From Amycolatopsis vastitatis (lineage in GTDB: Bacteria; Actinomycetota; Actinomycetes; Mycobacteriales; Pseudonocardiaceae), in assembly GCF_002234595.1 (NCBI RefSeq), contig NZ_NMUL01000067.1, forward strand, positions 24,743 to 88,742: a stretch of DNA of 64,000 nt, given 5' to 3'. Within the stretch, counting starts at the first letter, position 1. Every line of letters begins with the position of its first letter. The translations under genes were made by a program, and so were the position numbers. Below are positions 25,887 to 35,502 of the stretch, in pieces. The notes below the pieces were generated by a model. That model made no database searches, was not told the origin of the DNA, and was given only the letters and a program-made list of their open reading frames with translations.

Positions 25887-26242
25887 CGCACCGCGCAGCC
25901 TTGGGATCGGTCGAGTTGGCTGAGCTCCGCTGCGAGGTCCTTTGCAGCGGTGTCCGAAAGCACGAGTAGCGCTTGCCCGCCTCCGTCGCGGGGCTCAAGC
26001 CAACCGCGGCCGACTGCCCTCCAAAGGGCCTGGGTCAGGCCGAGGACGCGCAACCCGACGCTGGGGTCCGGCGCTGTACGCACCTCCGTGCCAAAGACGC
26101 GGGAGAGCATCTCGCCACCTGGCAGACGGACCGCGCGGAGCACAGCAGCATGAGCATCGGCAGGATGCGCGGCATCCACGGCGGCCACCCCGCCGGACAC
26201 CATAAGCGACACCACCAGTCGCGTCAGACCGTCCTTGCTCAT
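25805..26242 (-). CDS. Small protein, possible winged-helix, last gene of pPIWI-RE strand
   Basis: 145 residues from the ATG at 26242 (MSKDGLTRLVVSLMVSGG). The helical segments and the C-terminal pattern ALWRAVGRGWLEP..ALLVLSDTAAKDLAAEL resemble a winged helix with a beta wing, but no family is recognised. It is co-directional with the HNH-like and pPIWI-RE genes (gap of ~180 bp to the HNH-like gene), so it may belong to the same island. It overlaps the kinase gene tail on the other strand, which lowers confidence in its last ~27 codons. Confidence 0.55.
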   Translation of the reverse strand: MSKDGLTRLVVSLMVSGGVAAVDAAHPADAHAAVLRAVRLPGGEMLSRVFGTEVRTAPDPSVGLRVLGLTQALWRAVGRGWLEPRDGGGQALLVLSDTAAKDLAAELSQLDRSQGCAVRQAGAAWARDSTCLKNSVSAFASPASV

Positions 26243-26421
26243 ACCGTCACAGTAGCGCCGACCCCCGACAGTGCGCGAGACATCGGCAGGAAACGTGCAG
26301 ACGCCGCTAGCCTGATGGACCAGGGGAACTTGCTCGGTCCGGGAACTCGGGGGTACACCGGCCGAAGCCGCCGTCGGATTGCGGATGACCACGACCGTGA
26401 TATCTCTGCTTCACTTTCACA

Positions 26422-27597
26422 TCAGTGCTCTGAGGGTTCCGGTAGTCGCTTGCAGGTGAACATGCCGTGCTGGTCCTCAAGCACAACTTCCTTTCCAGGC
26501 GAGCTCTCGTACAACTCAGAGATGACATCCACCGAGTTCGCTGCCTTGCAGTGAGCGCCATCAGGCTCGGTCTGGACGAGATAGGCCGTGCCACACTCAC
26601 AAGCTGTCCCGAATGCGTAGAACCTGCCGCGCCGCGCCTCGTCAACCAGGCCGGCGGGGTAGTACACGACGTGCTTGCCGCAGGCGGTCGGCAGCTCCAC
26701 CATGCCGTCAACAGTCCTGCTTTCAGGAAGCTCCGTCGCGGGCTTCCACGGCCGTACCTCGATATGCCGCTCCATCGAACGAAGGTCTTTGCCTGCGGCG
26801 AAGCCAAGGAAGGCCGCATCGTCTACGGGCATCCCGCTGGACCACGCGACTCGTTCCGCAGGTGGCCACAACTGCGGCAACTCCTGCCTGGTGGTCACCT
26901 CGACTTGCAGGCTTGGGGTCGTGAACCGCACACCGTGCAGCAACAGTTGCCCCAGAACGAGGGTCATCGCGTAACCCTGCGGCCGGTCGGGCTCAGGCAA
27001 CTCACTGGCCGTCACCGTCAACGGAATGACCCACGTCGAAGCGAACCGGCTCGCTCCGGTGTACCGCCCGACCCAGAACTGACTGGCCGGAAGCGGTTGC
27101 ATGTCGTTTCTGGCGTTCGTTAGCCCACGGTACTCCGATTGCGGGAGCCCATAGCCTGCGCTGCGCTGGGTCTCGGACGAAACGAGCATGGCTGTGAGCG
27201 CTGTCTTCTGGACCCACGCCGCGACGGCTCCCGCCTCTTCGGTCGCGATCTGCCCCGCTTCACCAAGGATGAAGGGTGTCAGGACCCGCGCGGCGACCGC
27301 CTCGAGGCGACTCATCCAGCCGTTGTTACAGCCGCCACAGACGCGCACCGTCTGGCGGAACGGCGGACGCACACCCAGGTCCTGCCCTACGCGATTCAGC
27401 GGCCCAGCGCCGTGTGCAATTGGTTCCAGGTCGAGGCCGATCCGCGACAGCCAGTTCCCGAAGACATGCTCGGCGGTCAGCTTGCCGACGAAGCCGCAGA
27501 AGGGGCAAGTGGGCAAGAAGGCTCCTTGGGTCCGTCGCCAATGCAGGCTGATGAATGTCGAGTTGGCGGAGATCGGCGTGTATAGCTCCGCCAACAC
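26422..27597 (-). CDS. HNH-like zinc-finger protein associated with pPIWI-RE operon
   Basis: 391 residues, GTG start at 27597. The N-terminus has an HNH-type arrangement: CPFC, then LTAEHVFGNW with the core His, then CGGCNNGW with the conserved Asn. The two CxxC pairs would hold zinc and the His would act in the beta-beta-alpha-metal active site. The remaining ~300 residues are unknown; two further CxC/Cys pairs near the end (CECGTAYLV) may bind another zinc. It starts 9 bases after the pPIWI-RE stop, so it is co-transcribed. It is not part of the canonical three-gene set, so it looks like an accessory nuclease (inference). Confidence 0.75.
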   Translation of the reverse strand: MLAELYTPISANSTFISLHWRRTQGAFLPTCPFCGFVGKLTAEHVFGNWLSRIGLDLEPIAHGAGPLNRVGQDLGVRPPFRQTVRVCGGCNNGWMSRLEAVAARVLTPFILGEAGQIATEEAGAVAAWVQKTALTAMLVSSETQRSAGYGLPQSEYRGLTNARNDMQPLPASQFWVGRYTGASRFASTWVIPLTVTASELPEPDRPQGYAMTLVLGQLLLHGVRFTTPSLQVEVTTRQELPQLWPPAERVAWSSGMPVDDAAFLGFAAGKDLRSMERHIEVRPWKPATELPESRTVDGMVELPTACGKHVVYYPAGLVDEARRGRFYAFGTACECGTAYLVQTEPDGAHCKAANSVDVISELYESSPGKEVVLEDQHGMFTCKRLPEPSEH

Positions 27598-27603
27598 TGG
27601 CGG
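27588..27603. promoter_or_regulatory. Inverted repeat at the pPIWI-RE/HNH-like junction
   Basis: CCGCCA-ACAC-TGGCGG is a perfect 6-bp-arm hairpin covering the HNH-like start codon region, just after the pPIWI-RE stop. It could limit translation of the HNH-like gene or act as a weak attenuator. Confidence 0.4.
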
Positions 27604-27606
27604 TGC

Positions 27607-30336
27607 CTAGTTCCCGTCGTCGGCCGGTGATGAGATGTCTGCCTCGATCTCGTCCACGTCGTCGAGGAGATCGAGGGGCATGATGTATTGAGCGAGTTGC
27701 TTGGCGACTGCGAGTGGCCACGGTAGCGCGATGGAGTAGTCGTAGTGCGGGGTGGCCCAGCGGAGATCGTGCGCGACTGCAGCCCAGTCTTCTGGGACAT
27801 CGCCGGGCTGGATTGCCGCGACGGTGAACTCGAGCGCGCGGGCGTTCCACACCATCGATTTGGTTGATGGGTTGACGAGTTCCCCCTTTCGCCATCGGGG
27901 TACGACCTTTGATGCGCTCTTGACGGCGTTGCTGGCCGTGCGGGGCTTTTCGCCAGTGCTGAAGAAGATGCGATCCTCAGCGATCCAGTAGCCGGCGGAG
28001 TGGCCTTCTTCCTTGCTGTTGGCGGCCCACGTGTCGGGCACCTCGTGGCGTTCGGTCGCGCGCAGACGGACGTGCCGGAGACCGGGGTACCGGGTGATGT
28101 CTTGAGGTTGTTGGCCGAACTTGATCGTGTCGATAGCCATGTCGGGGTTGTTGAGGTGCGGCCAACCCCACCTGAGGTTCTGGGCGCTGGTCAGCAACAG
28201 CAGCGACGGGTATTGGCGGGCGACGCTTCGAAGGACCTGCTCGAAGAAGCGGGTGATCTCTTCGGGGGTTCGCTTCTGGTCTGTGAGCATGTGATGCCGA
28301 CTGATCTCGTGCTGTGCGCGGTGCAGGGGTGTCCACCGGACGTTGGGCGCACAAGCCTGAACATGCCGCCCAGTCGGGTCGATTAGGACGGCGACGGGAA
28401 CCTGACGCGTGATGCCTTCCCAACGACTGCGCTGGTTCTGGCGGACCAGCCAGAACGCGAGGTAAGCGGGTGCTTCCCGGACGGTGGTTCCTTCCGGTTG
28501 GACGGGAAGGTCGGTGGCACGGACTCCCAGTTGGCGCAGTAGGTCAAACCAGCTGAAACGCATCTTCTCCAGACTGGAGTCGGATGCGGTTGTTTCTTGA
28601 TTGCCTTCGGCCGGGACCGGTTCTGGGGCTTCAGTGACACATTGGGACAGTCGACCGGTCCGGGACAAGCCGACCTTGATCGCGAACTTCGGGTCGGAAG
28701 TCCGTTGCTTGCCGGCGTACGACTTCTTGCCCTTGATCTCGACCAGCGAGATGGTAGGCACTTCGGCGTTTCCGAGCTCCTCACCGATCTTATCGATGCG
28801 ACTGTTCACGGCCGCTTGGAAGCGGTCCTTGTTGGTGATCGTCGTGTCGTCGCCGGCCAGCCCGCCGCCCCATGCGCCGACGGGGCGCACGGTAGTGAGG
28901 ATGGTGAGTTCGTCGGTGATGATGGTTTCGGGTTTTCCGGTGACGCGGTCTGTGTCCTCAGGTACCTCGATGCCGAGCAGCTTGGCCAGGGTGGCACGGG
29001 CGCAGTTCTTGGTGTGATTGGTGTCGTAGAAGATGTCGACGCCAAGGGTCTCCCCGACGGTGTCCGCGATGGCCTTTCGCAGTTGGGCTGCCTCCGAGGC
29101 CGCGAACTTGGACTCCTTAAGCTTTTTGGAGTCCAGGAAGACTTGGGATCCCTTGCGCAGGTTCTCGACGGGAACCAGTCGATCGGCAAGGGTGTTGGTG
29201 ACCCATTCGACGAGCGGGACCTTGTCCGCGAGGGACGTCCCTGGGGCGACTGGGTGGTCGAAGGAGTACATGCCGTTGCGGAAGACGAGCGCCGCGGCGT
29301 TGGGCGCTCCCAGGTACGCGGTGGGCTCGCCCTTGAGTACCTCGGGGTCGGGAAGTTTCTCGGATAGTCCGAGTTCCCGGAGGATCTTCCCGATCTTTCC
29401 GCCTGACCATCGGGCTGAGTACTCAAAGCCTTGTTCGGTGTTCGGCGCGTCCTTCTTCCAAGACTCGATCGAGGCCACGAGGAAGCTGCGTGATTGGTTC
29501 AGCCCCGGCAGCCACGGCAGGGAAGGCAGCATGTAGACGCTGTGCCCCTGGTTGAAGCTCAGCTTGGCTTCCTTATGCGCCCACCTGCGCGTCCCCACAG
29601 AGATGTGTACCAGCGGCTGCGAGTTGAACGCCCGGCTCTGAGCCGTAATATTGATCATGTAGGACAAGGGACGATGGGGCATACGGTGCGGTGGCCAGTT
29701 CATCACGCACGCGCCCTGTTCGGCGGGCGTCCGGTGGAACTGCGAGATCACCTGCTCGACGTCCGCCGGTTCGGCGTCTGCGGGATCCGCGTCGGGGTTC
29801 TTCGGCATCAGGTGCACATGCTGGAGTCCCGGTGCGCTCAGTTCCGCAGCGATGACGTGGGGCAGGAGGCGGTAGAGCTCGTCGGACTGGATCTCGTCGG
29901 CGCTGTCGGAGGTCAACGTGGTGAAGTCGACATCCAAGGGAGTCCAGACAAGATCGGATTGGTGCAGTCTGCTCAGGATCGCTTCGGCCTTTGCCGGGTC
30001 CGTTGCCGTGGCGCGGATCCAGGTCGCGATGATGGCGAACAGCGACTCGGTGTTCACCTCGACGTCGCTGTAGATCCACGGCGCGTTCTCGCCGATAGTC
30101 GCGCGTGTAGCGACTGTGATGACGTCGGGTACCAGGGCCGCGATGACGTCGTTGAGCAGCGTGATCGGGATCGAGCGAATTTCCTCGCCGTTCCGGCGTG
30201 CCTTGGCGAGGGTGGTCAGTGGTTTCTTCCAGGGCTCGGGGAAGCGCAGCAGGTACAAGCGGCGCTCCCAGGGGACGTCGGTCCGAAGCTGGAATGCGGC
30301 GAGTTTGAGGTCTTCGTACTTGGGTTTGGCTGGCAT
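27607..30336 (-). CDS. pPIWI-RE protein (prokaryotic PIWI-like, RNase H fold)
   Basis: 909 residues, ATG at 30336. The sequence shows the features of the pPIWI-RE family: an N-terminal X-type domain (~1-330, starting DLKLAAFQLRT), a MID-like middle segment and a C-terminal RNase H/PIWI-like domain from ~560. The last contains VAVLIDPTGRHVQACAPNV, a YPSLLLLTSAQNLRWGWPHL segment and the motif NARALEFTV, which carries the Arg-Glu pair that names the family. Unlike Argonautes there is no recognisable PAZ domain. The canonical role proposed for the family is guide- or R-loop-directed recognition of invading DNA. The neighbours upstream are its helicase (gap 3 bases) and nuclease, giving a complete operon. 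Family assignment is by motif and context. Confidence 0.9.
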   Translation of the reverse strand: MPAKPKYEDLKLAAFQLRTDVPWERRLYLLRFPEPWKKPLTTLAKARRNGEEIRSIPITLLNDVIAALVPDVITVATRATIGENAPWIYSDVEVNTESLFAIIATWIRATATDPAKAEAILSRLHQSDLVWTPLDVDFTTLTSDSADEIQSDELYRLLPHVIAAELSAPGLQHVHLMPKNPDADPADAEPADVEQVISQFHRTPAEQGACVMNWPPHRMPHRPLSYMINITAQSRAFNSQPLVHISVGTRRWAHKEAKLSFNQGHSVYMLPSLPWLPGLNQSRSFLVASIESWKKDAPNTEQGFEYSARWSGGKIGKILRELGLSEKLPDPEVLKGEPTAYLGAPNAAALVFRNGMYSFDHPVAPGTSLADKVPLVEWVTNTLADRLVPVENLRKGSQVFLDSKKLKESKFAASEAAQLRKAIADTVGETLGVDIFYDTNHTKNCARATLAKLLGIEVPEDTDRVTGKPETIITDELTILTTVRPVGAWGGGLAGDDTTITNKDRFQAAVNSRIDKIGEELGNAEVPTISLVEIKGKKSYAGKQRTSDPKFAIKVGLSRTGRLSQCVTEAPEPVPAEGNQETTASDSSLEKMRFSWFDLLRQLGVRATDLPVQPEGTTVREAPAYLAFWLVRQNQRSRWEGITRQVPVAVLIDPTGRHVQACAPNVRWTPLHRAQHEISRHHMLTDQKRTPEEITRFFEQVLRSVARQYPSLLLLTSAQNLRWGWPHLNNPDMAIDTIKFGQQPQDITRYPGLRHVRLRATERHEVPDTWAANSKEEGHSAGYWIAEDRIFFSTGEKPRTASNAVKSASKVVPRWRKGELVNPSTKSMVWNARALEFTVAAIQPGDVPEDWAAVAHDLRWATPHYDYSIALPWPLAVAKQLAQYIMPLDLLDDVDEIEADISSPADDGN

Positions 30337-30339
30337 CGG

Positions 30340-33300
30340 TCACAGTCCTTCGAGCTGGGCGAGCGCCTCGTACAGGCAGCCGTAGAGGGTTTCGACGAGG
30401 TAGGTGTCGGGGTCGGAACAGTCGTCGGCGAAGTAAGGCGCCAGGACCTCGCGCAAGCCGATGAGCAGGCTCAGCGACGCGTCGTCGCTGCTGTTCTCCG
30501 AGCGGCGGGCCGCGTTCGGTGCGAAGGCCGCGTCGCAGAAGTAGACCTCGGCTGGGACTCCGCCCCGGACCAGCCGTCCGATCACCTGCCAGATGGTGAC
30601 CAATTGGGTCCACGCCAAGGCTTCGCGTTCCCGCACCGGTAGGTTGCTGTAGGCGAGTTTGAGGTTGAGTAGCCACCTCCATTGGCGGTGGCCCGCGGAA
30701 CGGAAGGCTGTGGCGCATCGTCCCAGCGCCGTACGGTCGGTGTCTTCGACGACCGGGAACTTGCTGTGGATCTGGTGGGTCGCCCAGCGGTTGACGCGCT
30801 GGATGACATAGCTGAGGTCGTCGGGGCGTGGGTGGGGCCGGATGAGGAAGTAGGCCGCCCCGATCGCGGCTTGGCTGTCGTCGTTGAGGATGTTGTGTCC
30901 ACGCTCGACTGCAAGCAATGGAGCGACCAGGATCCAGGCGGGTGTCCGTGCGAGGGTGTGCACGTCTCCGCGGCGCAAGCCGTTGGCGCCGTCCCAGGAG
31001 TCGGTGAACTCTTCATCGTCGGCGACCAGGTGCAGCACCTGGTCTTGCCAGCTGCTGCGCAGGGACACCAGGTGTTGAGCCACCATGCGTGCTTCGGCGT
31101 AGCTGCCGACCAGCAGGAGCAGTCGTTGTCGGCTCGGCGGCAACGAGTCGCGGTGTTGTTCCAGGATGCTCTTGCCGGCACCTGGGTTGGCCAGTTCGGC
31201 GATCATCTGCCGCAGGGCCAGTTCGCGTTGTTCGCCGAACTTGCCCGAGACCTTGATAGGTGCCGTATTGTCTCCCGCGAAGAGCGGGAAGAATTCGAAG
31301 CGGCTGGCCCGTACTGCGGCCAGTTCTTTCTTCGGTGGTGTCAGGATCGCTGTGACCGGGATGTCGATGTGGTAGCGAGCCGACGTGCCTGCCCAACTGG
31401 TTCCCGACAGCAGCAACACGTTGGGGCCGCGGTCGGAGTCCGTGAGGAACAGCTCGTGGAGGTGCAGCAGCACCCAGCGGCCGATGCCGCTACAGCGGAA
31501 GAAACGCAGCCGCCCCATCTTGGAGCGTCCCCTGCGCTGATCGTGATCGTCGTCGAGGTACTGGAAGCCCAGCACGTTGCCCATCGGTGAGTCTGGGACG
31601 ACCGGCTGGTAGTCGGCCGGGGCGCGGTGGAACAGCGCGGAACTGGTGCCCTCCAGACCAAGTTCCATCTCCACTGCTCGGAACATGTCCATTGCGTGGT
31701 CGAGCGACTTTGCCAGTACCGCGACCGCTAGGGTGAACTCGAGCCGGACGGCCTGTCGCTCCGGGTCGTCGATGGTCAGAGTCAAGCCTTGCTCGGCGAG
31801 TTCTTTGGCTGTGGATTCCAGCCATTCACCGACCCGGCGAAGGCGGACGGACTCGTTGGCGTCCCGAAGGATTTGCGCGGTGAGTGTGACCATCCGCTGG
31901 GTGAGTTCGTCGTCGGTGTCCTTCGCGCCGAGGGGATCGTCGATCAATCCGTCGAACGCGCGTCGCAACCGGCGGTAGACCGGATCGTCCTCCCACCCGT
32001 CCATCGGGCGGTGGGTGTTGGTCTTGCTCGGCCCAAAGCCGGCCCAGGACTGGGCAAGCTGCTGGGACAGAGTCCATTCAGTGAAGTACGCCTTGTCCAA
32101 CCACCGGCGTGACAACGCGGGTTGCGGTCGGGCGCCGTCGCGGGACAGCGCCGAGTACATGATGTCCACCGCGATGTTGGCGTTGTCGAGATTGACCGTC
32201 CAATGCCGCACCAGTGGCTCGTGCATGGGCTCACGCCCGGCTTGACGGATCGTCCTCTTGGTACGGTCGATGACCTCGTCGAGCCAGGCGTCGTAGTCCT
32301 CGCCGATGAGCTGCTGTTCGGGGCTGAACACCGAGTCCAACTGCGCCTGAACCTGGTCAGCCTCGTCGACGATGATTAGGTCACTACGGCGCCAGGCGAG
32401 CTCGAGGTAGCGCAGTCGCTCCTCGTTGAGCTGCTTGGGTATGGGGGTGTGGATAAGGCTAGCCGTGGTCGCCACCCATACGGTTGCGTCGACCAGTTCG
32501 CGCGAAGGCTCATGTCGTTGACACGTGTGCCACGCCGGGCACGTGTGAGCCTTCGGCTTGTCGTCGGTTTCCTCGGGTATGAGACCCGTGCAGGGAGAAT
32601 GCCGTAGCTCCCAGGGCGTCGCCGAGTGGTCACGCAACCCGTCCAATGAGCAAGAGGTGCTGGCGAGGTCGAACATCCTGTCCGCTGCGGGCGCGATGCG
32701 ACCGTTACGCGGGTTGGTCAAGCGGTGCAGGCGGGTCAGGTGTTGGACGCGGTTCGACTGTCCCAGCACCGGGGCAGCGCGGACGCCGAGTGCTTGGAGG
32801 TGCACCGTTTTACGCAGTACCGACGTAACGTTGTCGGCGACCACACAGACACGTTTGTGGTTGAGGTGGCACCAGAGGAGGAGCACCTCGACCAGGGTGC
32901 TTTTGCCAGCCCCGACCATGCCGATCATGTGCATGATGCCAGCGATGGTGAGTTTCTCGGATCTGGAAAAGCTGTTGTCCCCCTGGCGGACTTCGAGGGT
33001 CACTCGCTTCAACCTGTCGACCCAGTTCGACCGCAAACGTTCGGGCCAACCCAGCTCGGCCTCGCGGTCATCACCCCAATGTGCCGCCGTGACCAGCTCC
33101 GACCATTCCAGCTCGATCGCGTCGCGATCACAGCGCGCCAGTATGTCGTGACCGCGACCACCGGGGTGGATCGGAAACCAGTCAGGGATCGTGACGCTGG
33201 TTCCCATGTCGGCCTGGTTGAAGTAGCGGCCTGGCTCGGCGACTGTGACCTTGCTCGTGAGGTCTGGTGGTGGATGGGACAGGACGTCTTCGTAGTAATC

Positions 33301-33693
33301 GAAGCGGTCGGTCAACACGGTGGGAACGCGTCGCGAGGTGGTTCCCGAGTCGAGGTCGACTTCGTAGCCTCGAATCGTCTCGGGCAACTCCGCGTACTCC
33401 TCCAGCGCGGCGCGCCAATCCTCGCGGTCCTTGAACCACAGGACCAGGTGGCGTGCCACTCCGATCATGGACTCGTGTTCTGAGGCAACGAGTCCGCGGC
33501 CGGCATTCAGGAACGGGTAGCCACCCAACAGCGCCCAGGCGTCCAGAACCGACTGGTCTGGAGCAACCTGCTCGACGAGGTGCAAGACCAGCTCGATATC
33601 GACCAGCCGCAACGCCGTGCGGCTTTCGAGCGTCTCGTGCTCGCGCCGCAGAAGCCTTGCGGGGTCCTTCTTCCACGTGTTGCTGTCTCTCAC
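30340..33693 (-). CDS. DinG/XPD-like Fe-S helicase of the pPIWI-RE system
   Basis: 1117 residues, GTG start at 33693. An N-terminal ~240-residue extension (pPIWI_RE_Z-type) precedes a superfamily 2 helicase core. Walker A is GMVGAGKST (~259-266); four Cys at about 348, 368, 385 and 391 (TSCSLDG, SPCTGL, HTCPAWHTC) form a likely 4Fe-4S cluster as in XPD/DinG; Walker B is LIIVDEADQV (~439-448). The second RecA lobe ends with motif VI in WQVIGRLVRGG. The GTG overlaps the TGA of the upstream nuclease gene, and the stop lies 3 bases before the PIWI gene, so the three genes are translationally linked. The expected activity is 5'-3' DNA unwinding. Confidence 0.92.
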   Translation of the reverse strand: MRDSNTWKKDPARLLRREHETLESRTALRLVDIELVLHLVEQVAPDQSVLDAWALLGGYPFLNAGRGLVASEHESMIGVARHLVLWFKDREDWRAALEEYAELPETIRGYEVDLDSGTTSRRVPTVLTDRFDYYEDVLSHPPPDLTSKVTVAEPGRYFNQADMGTSVTIPDWFPIHPGGRGHDILARCDRDAIELEWSELVTAAHWGDDREAELGWPERLRSNWVDRLKRVTLEVRQGDNSFSRSEKLTIAGIMHMIGMVGAGKSTLVEVLLLWCHLNHKRVCVVADNVTSVLRKTVHLQALGVRAAPVLGQSNRVQHLTRLHRLTNPRNGRIAPAADRMFDLASTSCSLDGLRDHSATPWELRHSPCTGLIPEETDDKPKAHTCPAWHTCQRHEPSRELVDATVWVATTASLIHTPIPKQLNEERLRYLELAWRRSDLIIVDEADQVQAQLDSVFSPEQQLIGEDYDAWLDEVIDRTKRTIRQAGREPMHEPLVRHWTVNLDNANIAVDIMYSALSRDGARPQPALSRRWLDKAYFTEWTLSQQLAQSWAGFGPSKTNTHRPMDGWEDDPVYRRLRRAFDGLIDDPLGAKDTDDELTQRMVTLTAQILRDANESVRLRRVGEWLESTAKELAEQGLTLTIDDPERQAVRLEFTLAVAVLAKSLDHAMDMFRAVEMELGLEGTSSALFHRAPADYQPVVPDSPMGNVLGFQYLDDDHDQRRGRSKMGRLRFFRCSGIGRWVLLHLHELFLTDSDRGPNVLLLSGTSWAGTSARYHIDIPVTAILTPPKKELAAVRASRFEFFPLFAGDNTAPIKVSGKFGEQRELALRQMIAELANPGAGKSILEQHRDSLPPSRQRLLLLVGSYAEARMVAQHLVSLRSSWQDQVLHLVADDEEFTDSWDGANGLRRGDVHTLARTPAWILVAPLLAVERGHNILNDDSQAAIGAAYFLIRPHPRPDDLSYVIQRVNRWATHQIHSKFPVVEDTDRTALGRCATAFRSAGHRQWRWLLNLKLAYSNLPVREREALAWTQLVTIWQVIGRLVRGGVPAEVYFCDAAFAPNAARRSENSSDDASLSLLIGLREVLAPYFADDCSDPDTYLVETLYGCLYEALAQLEGL

Positions 33694-34835
33694 GCCTGCG
33701 CCTTCCGAAACTCGCGGACCACCCGGTCAATGAATGCCTTCTCCGACACCGCCTCAATCCGGGACTGGCCCTTCAACCAGGTGCAGTGGTTGCGCAATGC
33801 CCGCAGGTACTCGGGACGACCCGTCGTCTGCTCTTTCGCGATCACGATGAAGCCTCGTTCCGCTCCACGCGGCAGCACGAACGGCCGCTCGGTCAACCGC
33901 CAGGCCAGGCGAACCGGATTCGTCCACGACTTCACATCTGCCGCCCACGGCACCTCTACCGGCAGGACATCACAGGCGTCGAAGTCCGGCCACAACTGCG
34001 CGGTGACTCCCGCCCGCTCCAGCGCCTTGGCAATTCGAAGCTCCGCCCGGCCAGGACCAGACACGAACATGCGCAGCTCACGGCTCAGCCAAACAACGCC
34101 CTCCGAGGCGGGCAGGCGTTTCTTGATCGTCGTGGGCGCCGGACAGTCCCACTCACTGCATCGACGGACACCGTCAGCCTGCAAGGTCCACAGGTGACCG
34201 CAGCCTCCGCACACAACCGCCTCTCCTGTTGCCAAGGCTTCCGCCGGTGCCGCGCGGTAAGCGCCCCGCAGATGCTGAGCGAGTATCGCGAATCCGGGCT
34301 GAGCCATCGTCACGAGCAGGTCTCGCTCCGTCATGGCGGGCTTTTCCACCAACAGACGCCGAAAACGCACGTAAGCACCTGGATCATCGTTCGCCTTGCA
34401 CACGTCCAACACCCCGTGAATAAGGAGGCGTTCGCGAATCTCACCTTCGACATCCCCACTCACCACCGCCCATTCCAAGCATGCCTTGGTGGGCTTGCCG
34501 TCTATCAGGAGCGACTCGTCGTCGTTCAACCCCTCCACCGCCGGACGGAACGGCCACTGCACGAACGGAAGATGCGCCCAGGCTGCCAAGTCCATGACGC
34601 TACGCGGCACTTCGGCACCAGCAATCACGCCCATCGCGGTCAAACGATCCAACGCGCGCTGCAGGGCGGCCGGATACGGCACAGGAAACGCGCCCCGACG
34701 CTCCAAATGCTGCGACAACTCGACCAGCCCGCTGGCCACCAGGCTGATGACCACGGTGTCCCACTCGGTCGGCCACGGCCGCGTATGCCCTGCCGAACTC
34801 GCTGCACCGCCAACCAGGGACGTCTGTCGCACCAT
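33690..34835 (-). CDS. pPIWI-RE-associated PD-(D/E)XK nuclease with zinc ribbon
   Basis: 381 residues from the ATG at 34835; in-frame TTG codons at 34844 and 34865 are possible alternatives, and the first has a better upstream GAGG. The N-terminal ~210 residues match the Y-type domain that accompanies pPIWI-RE. A zinc ribbon follows (VVCGGCGHLW and VRRCSEWDC). The C-terminal restriction-endonuclease fold has a Glu in GRAELRIAKALE, an Asp in WPDFDACDVLP and the core ADVKSW, together giving the PD-(D/E)XK active site. It is the first gene of the operon and overlaps the helicase start by 4 bases. It would cut DNA exposed by the helicase/PIWI complex (inference from family). Confidence 0.88.
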   Translation of the reverse strand: MVRQTSLVGGAASSAGHTRPWPTEWDTVVISLVASGLVELSQHLERRGAFPVPYPAALQRALDRLTAMGVIAGAEVPRSVMDLAAWAHLPFVQWPFRPAVEGLNDDESLLIDGKPTKACLEWAVVSGDVEGEIRERLLIHGVLDVCKANDDPGAYVRFRRLLVEKPAMTERDLLVTMAQPGFAILAQHLRGAYRAAPAEALATGEAVVCGGCGHLWTLQADGVRRCSEWDCPAPTTIKKRLPASEGVVWLSRELRMFVSGPGRAELRIAKALERAGVTAQLWPDFDACDVLPVEVPWAADVKSWTNPVRLAWRLTERPFVLPRGAERGFIVIAKEQTTGRPEYLRALRNHCTWLKGQSRIEAVSEKAFIDRVVREFRKAQA

Positions 34836-35502
34836 GCGCGGCAACCTAGACCTCACCACCGACAAAAACGGGACTGCTCACGGCCGCCGACCACGAACGA
34901 GTCAGCAAAGCAACCCATTCAGACCAGTCGGTTACCCTCAGTGTCGAATGGGTTCCGCATAGCAAACGGCTTCCGAGCCCTCAGGGGTGCGCCAGAAAGA
35001 CACGCCATCCTGGGAGACTACGAAAGGTAACCTCTACCTCCCTGTCAGTCACGCTACGAGTGGTCGTTGCAGGTTATGACCCCGCCAGGCCAGCCGAGCA
35101 CCCTCCCCGCAGGGCAGGTTCTCGAAACACGCGCTGTCTGTCACCTCCCGAGGCAGCTCTTCCGACGACGTCCTCGGGCAAGATGGCTTCGCTCGCCGGT
35201 GCATTTTAAGTGGACCGATCTGTGCTCTCGGCGAATCCGGCCGTCCTGTGTCTCGCAGGACCGGGCGAGCGGACTGGCGGCCTCGGCCAGGAACCAGTCA
35301 GAGAGGGCTGAGAACTGACGGGATGGCGCGCACCAAGACACAAGGATGCGCCGATGGTCGTTTCGGCGGCCTGGTCGGCCGGTCGTTGTCTCAGGCAGGG
35401 GCGCCCGAGCGCGGGCCGCGGGCTCGCCGGAATGGCCCAGCACGTCGAGATGTACCACGGCGAATTGGCCGCCGAGCCGCCACCCTCGCGTGGAGCCGCC
35501 GG
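34836..35502. other. Gene-free stretch upstream of the pPIWI-RE operon
   Basis: No convincing coding sequence on either strand. It must contain the promoter of the leftward pPIWI-RE operon, but no clear boxes or palindromes were found. Confidence 0.4.

Noticed and set aside
25942..26554. Plus-strand frames opposite the 145-residue gene and the HNH-like 3' end
   Set aside because: Skewed composition and no start signal; explained as shadows.
28597..30642. Plus-strand frames opposite pPIWI-RE
   Set aside because: Antisense shadows; the minus-strand protein has clear family motifs.
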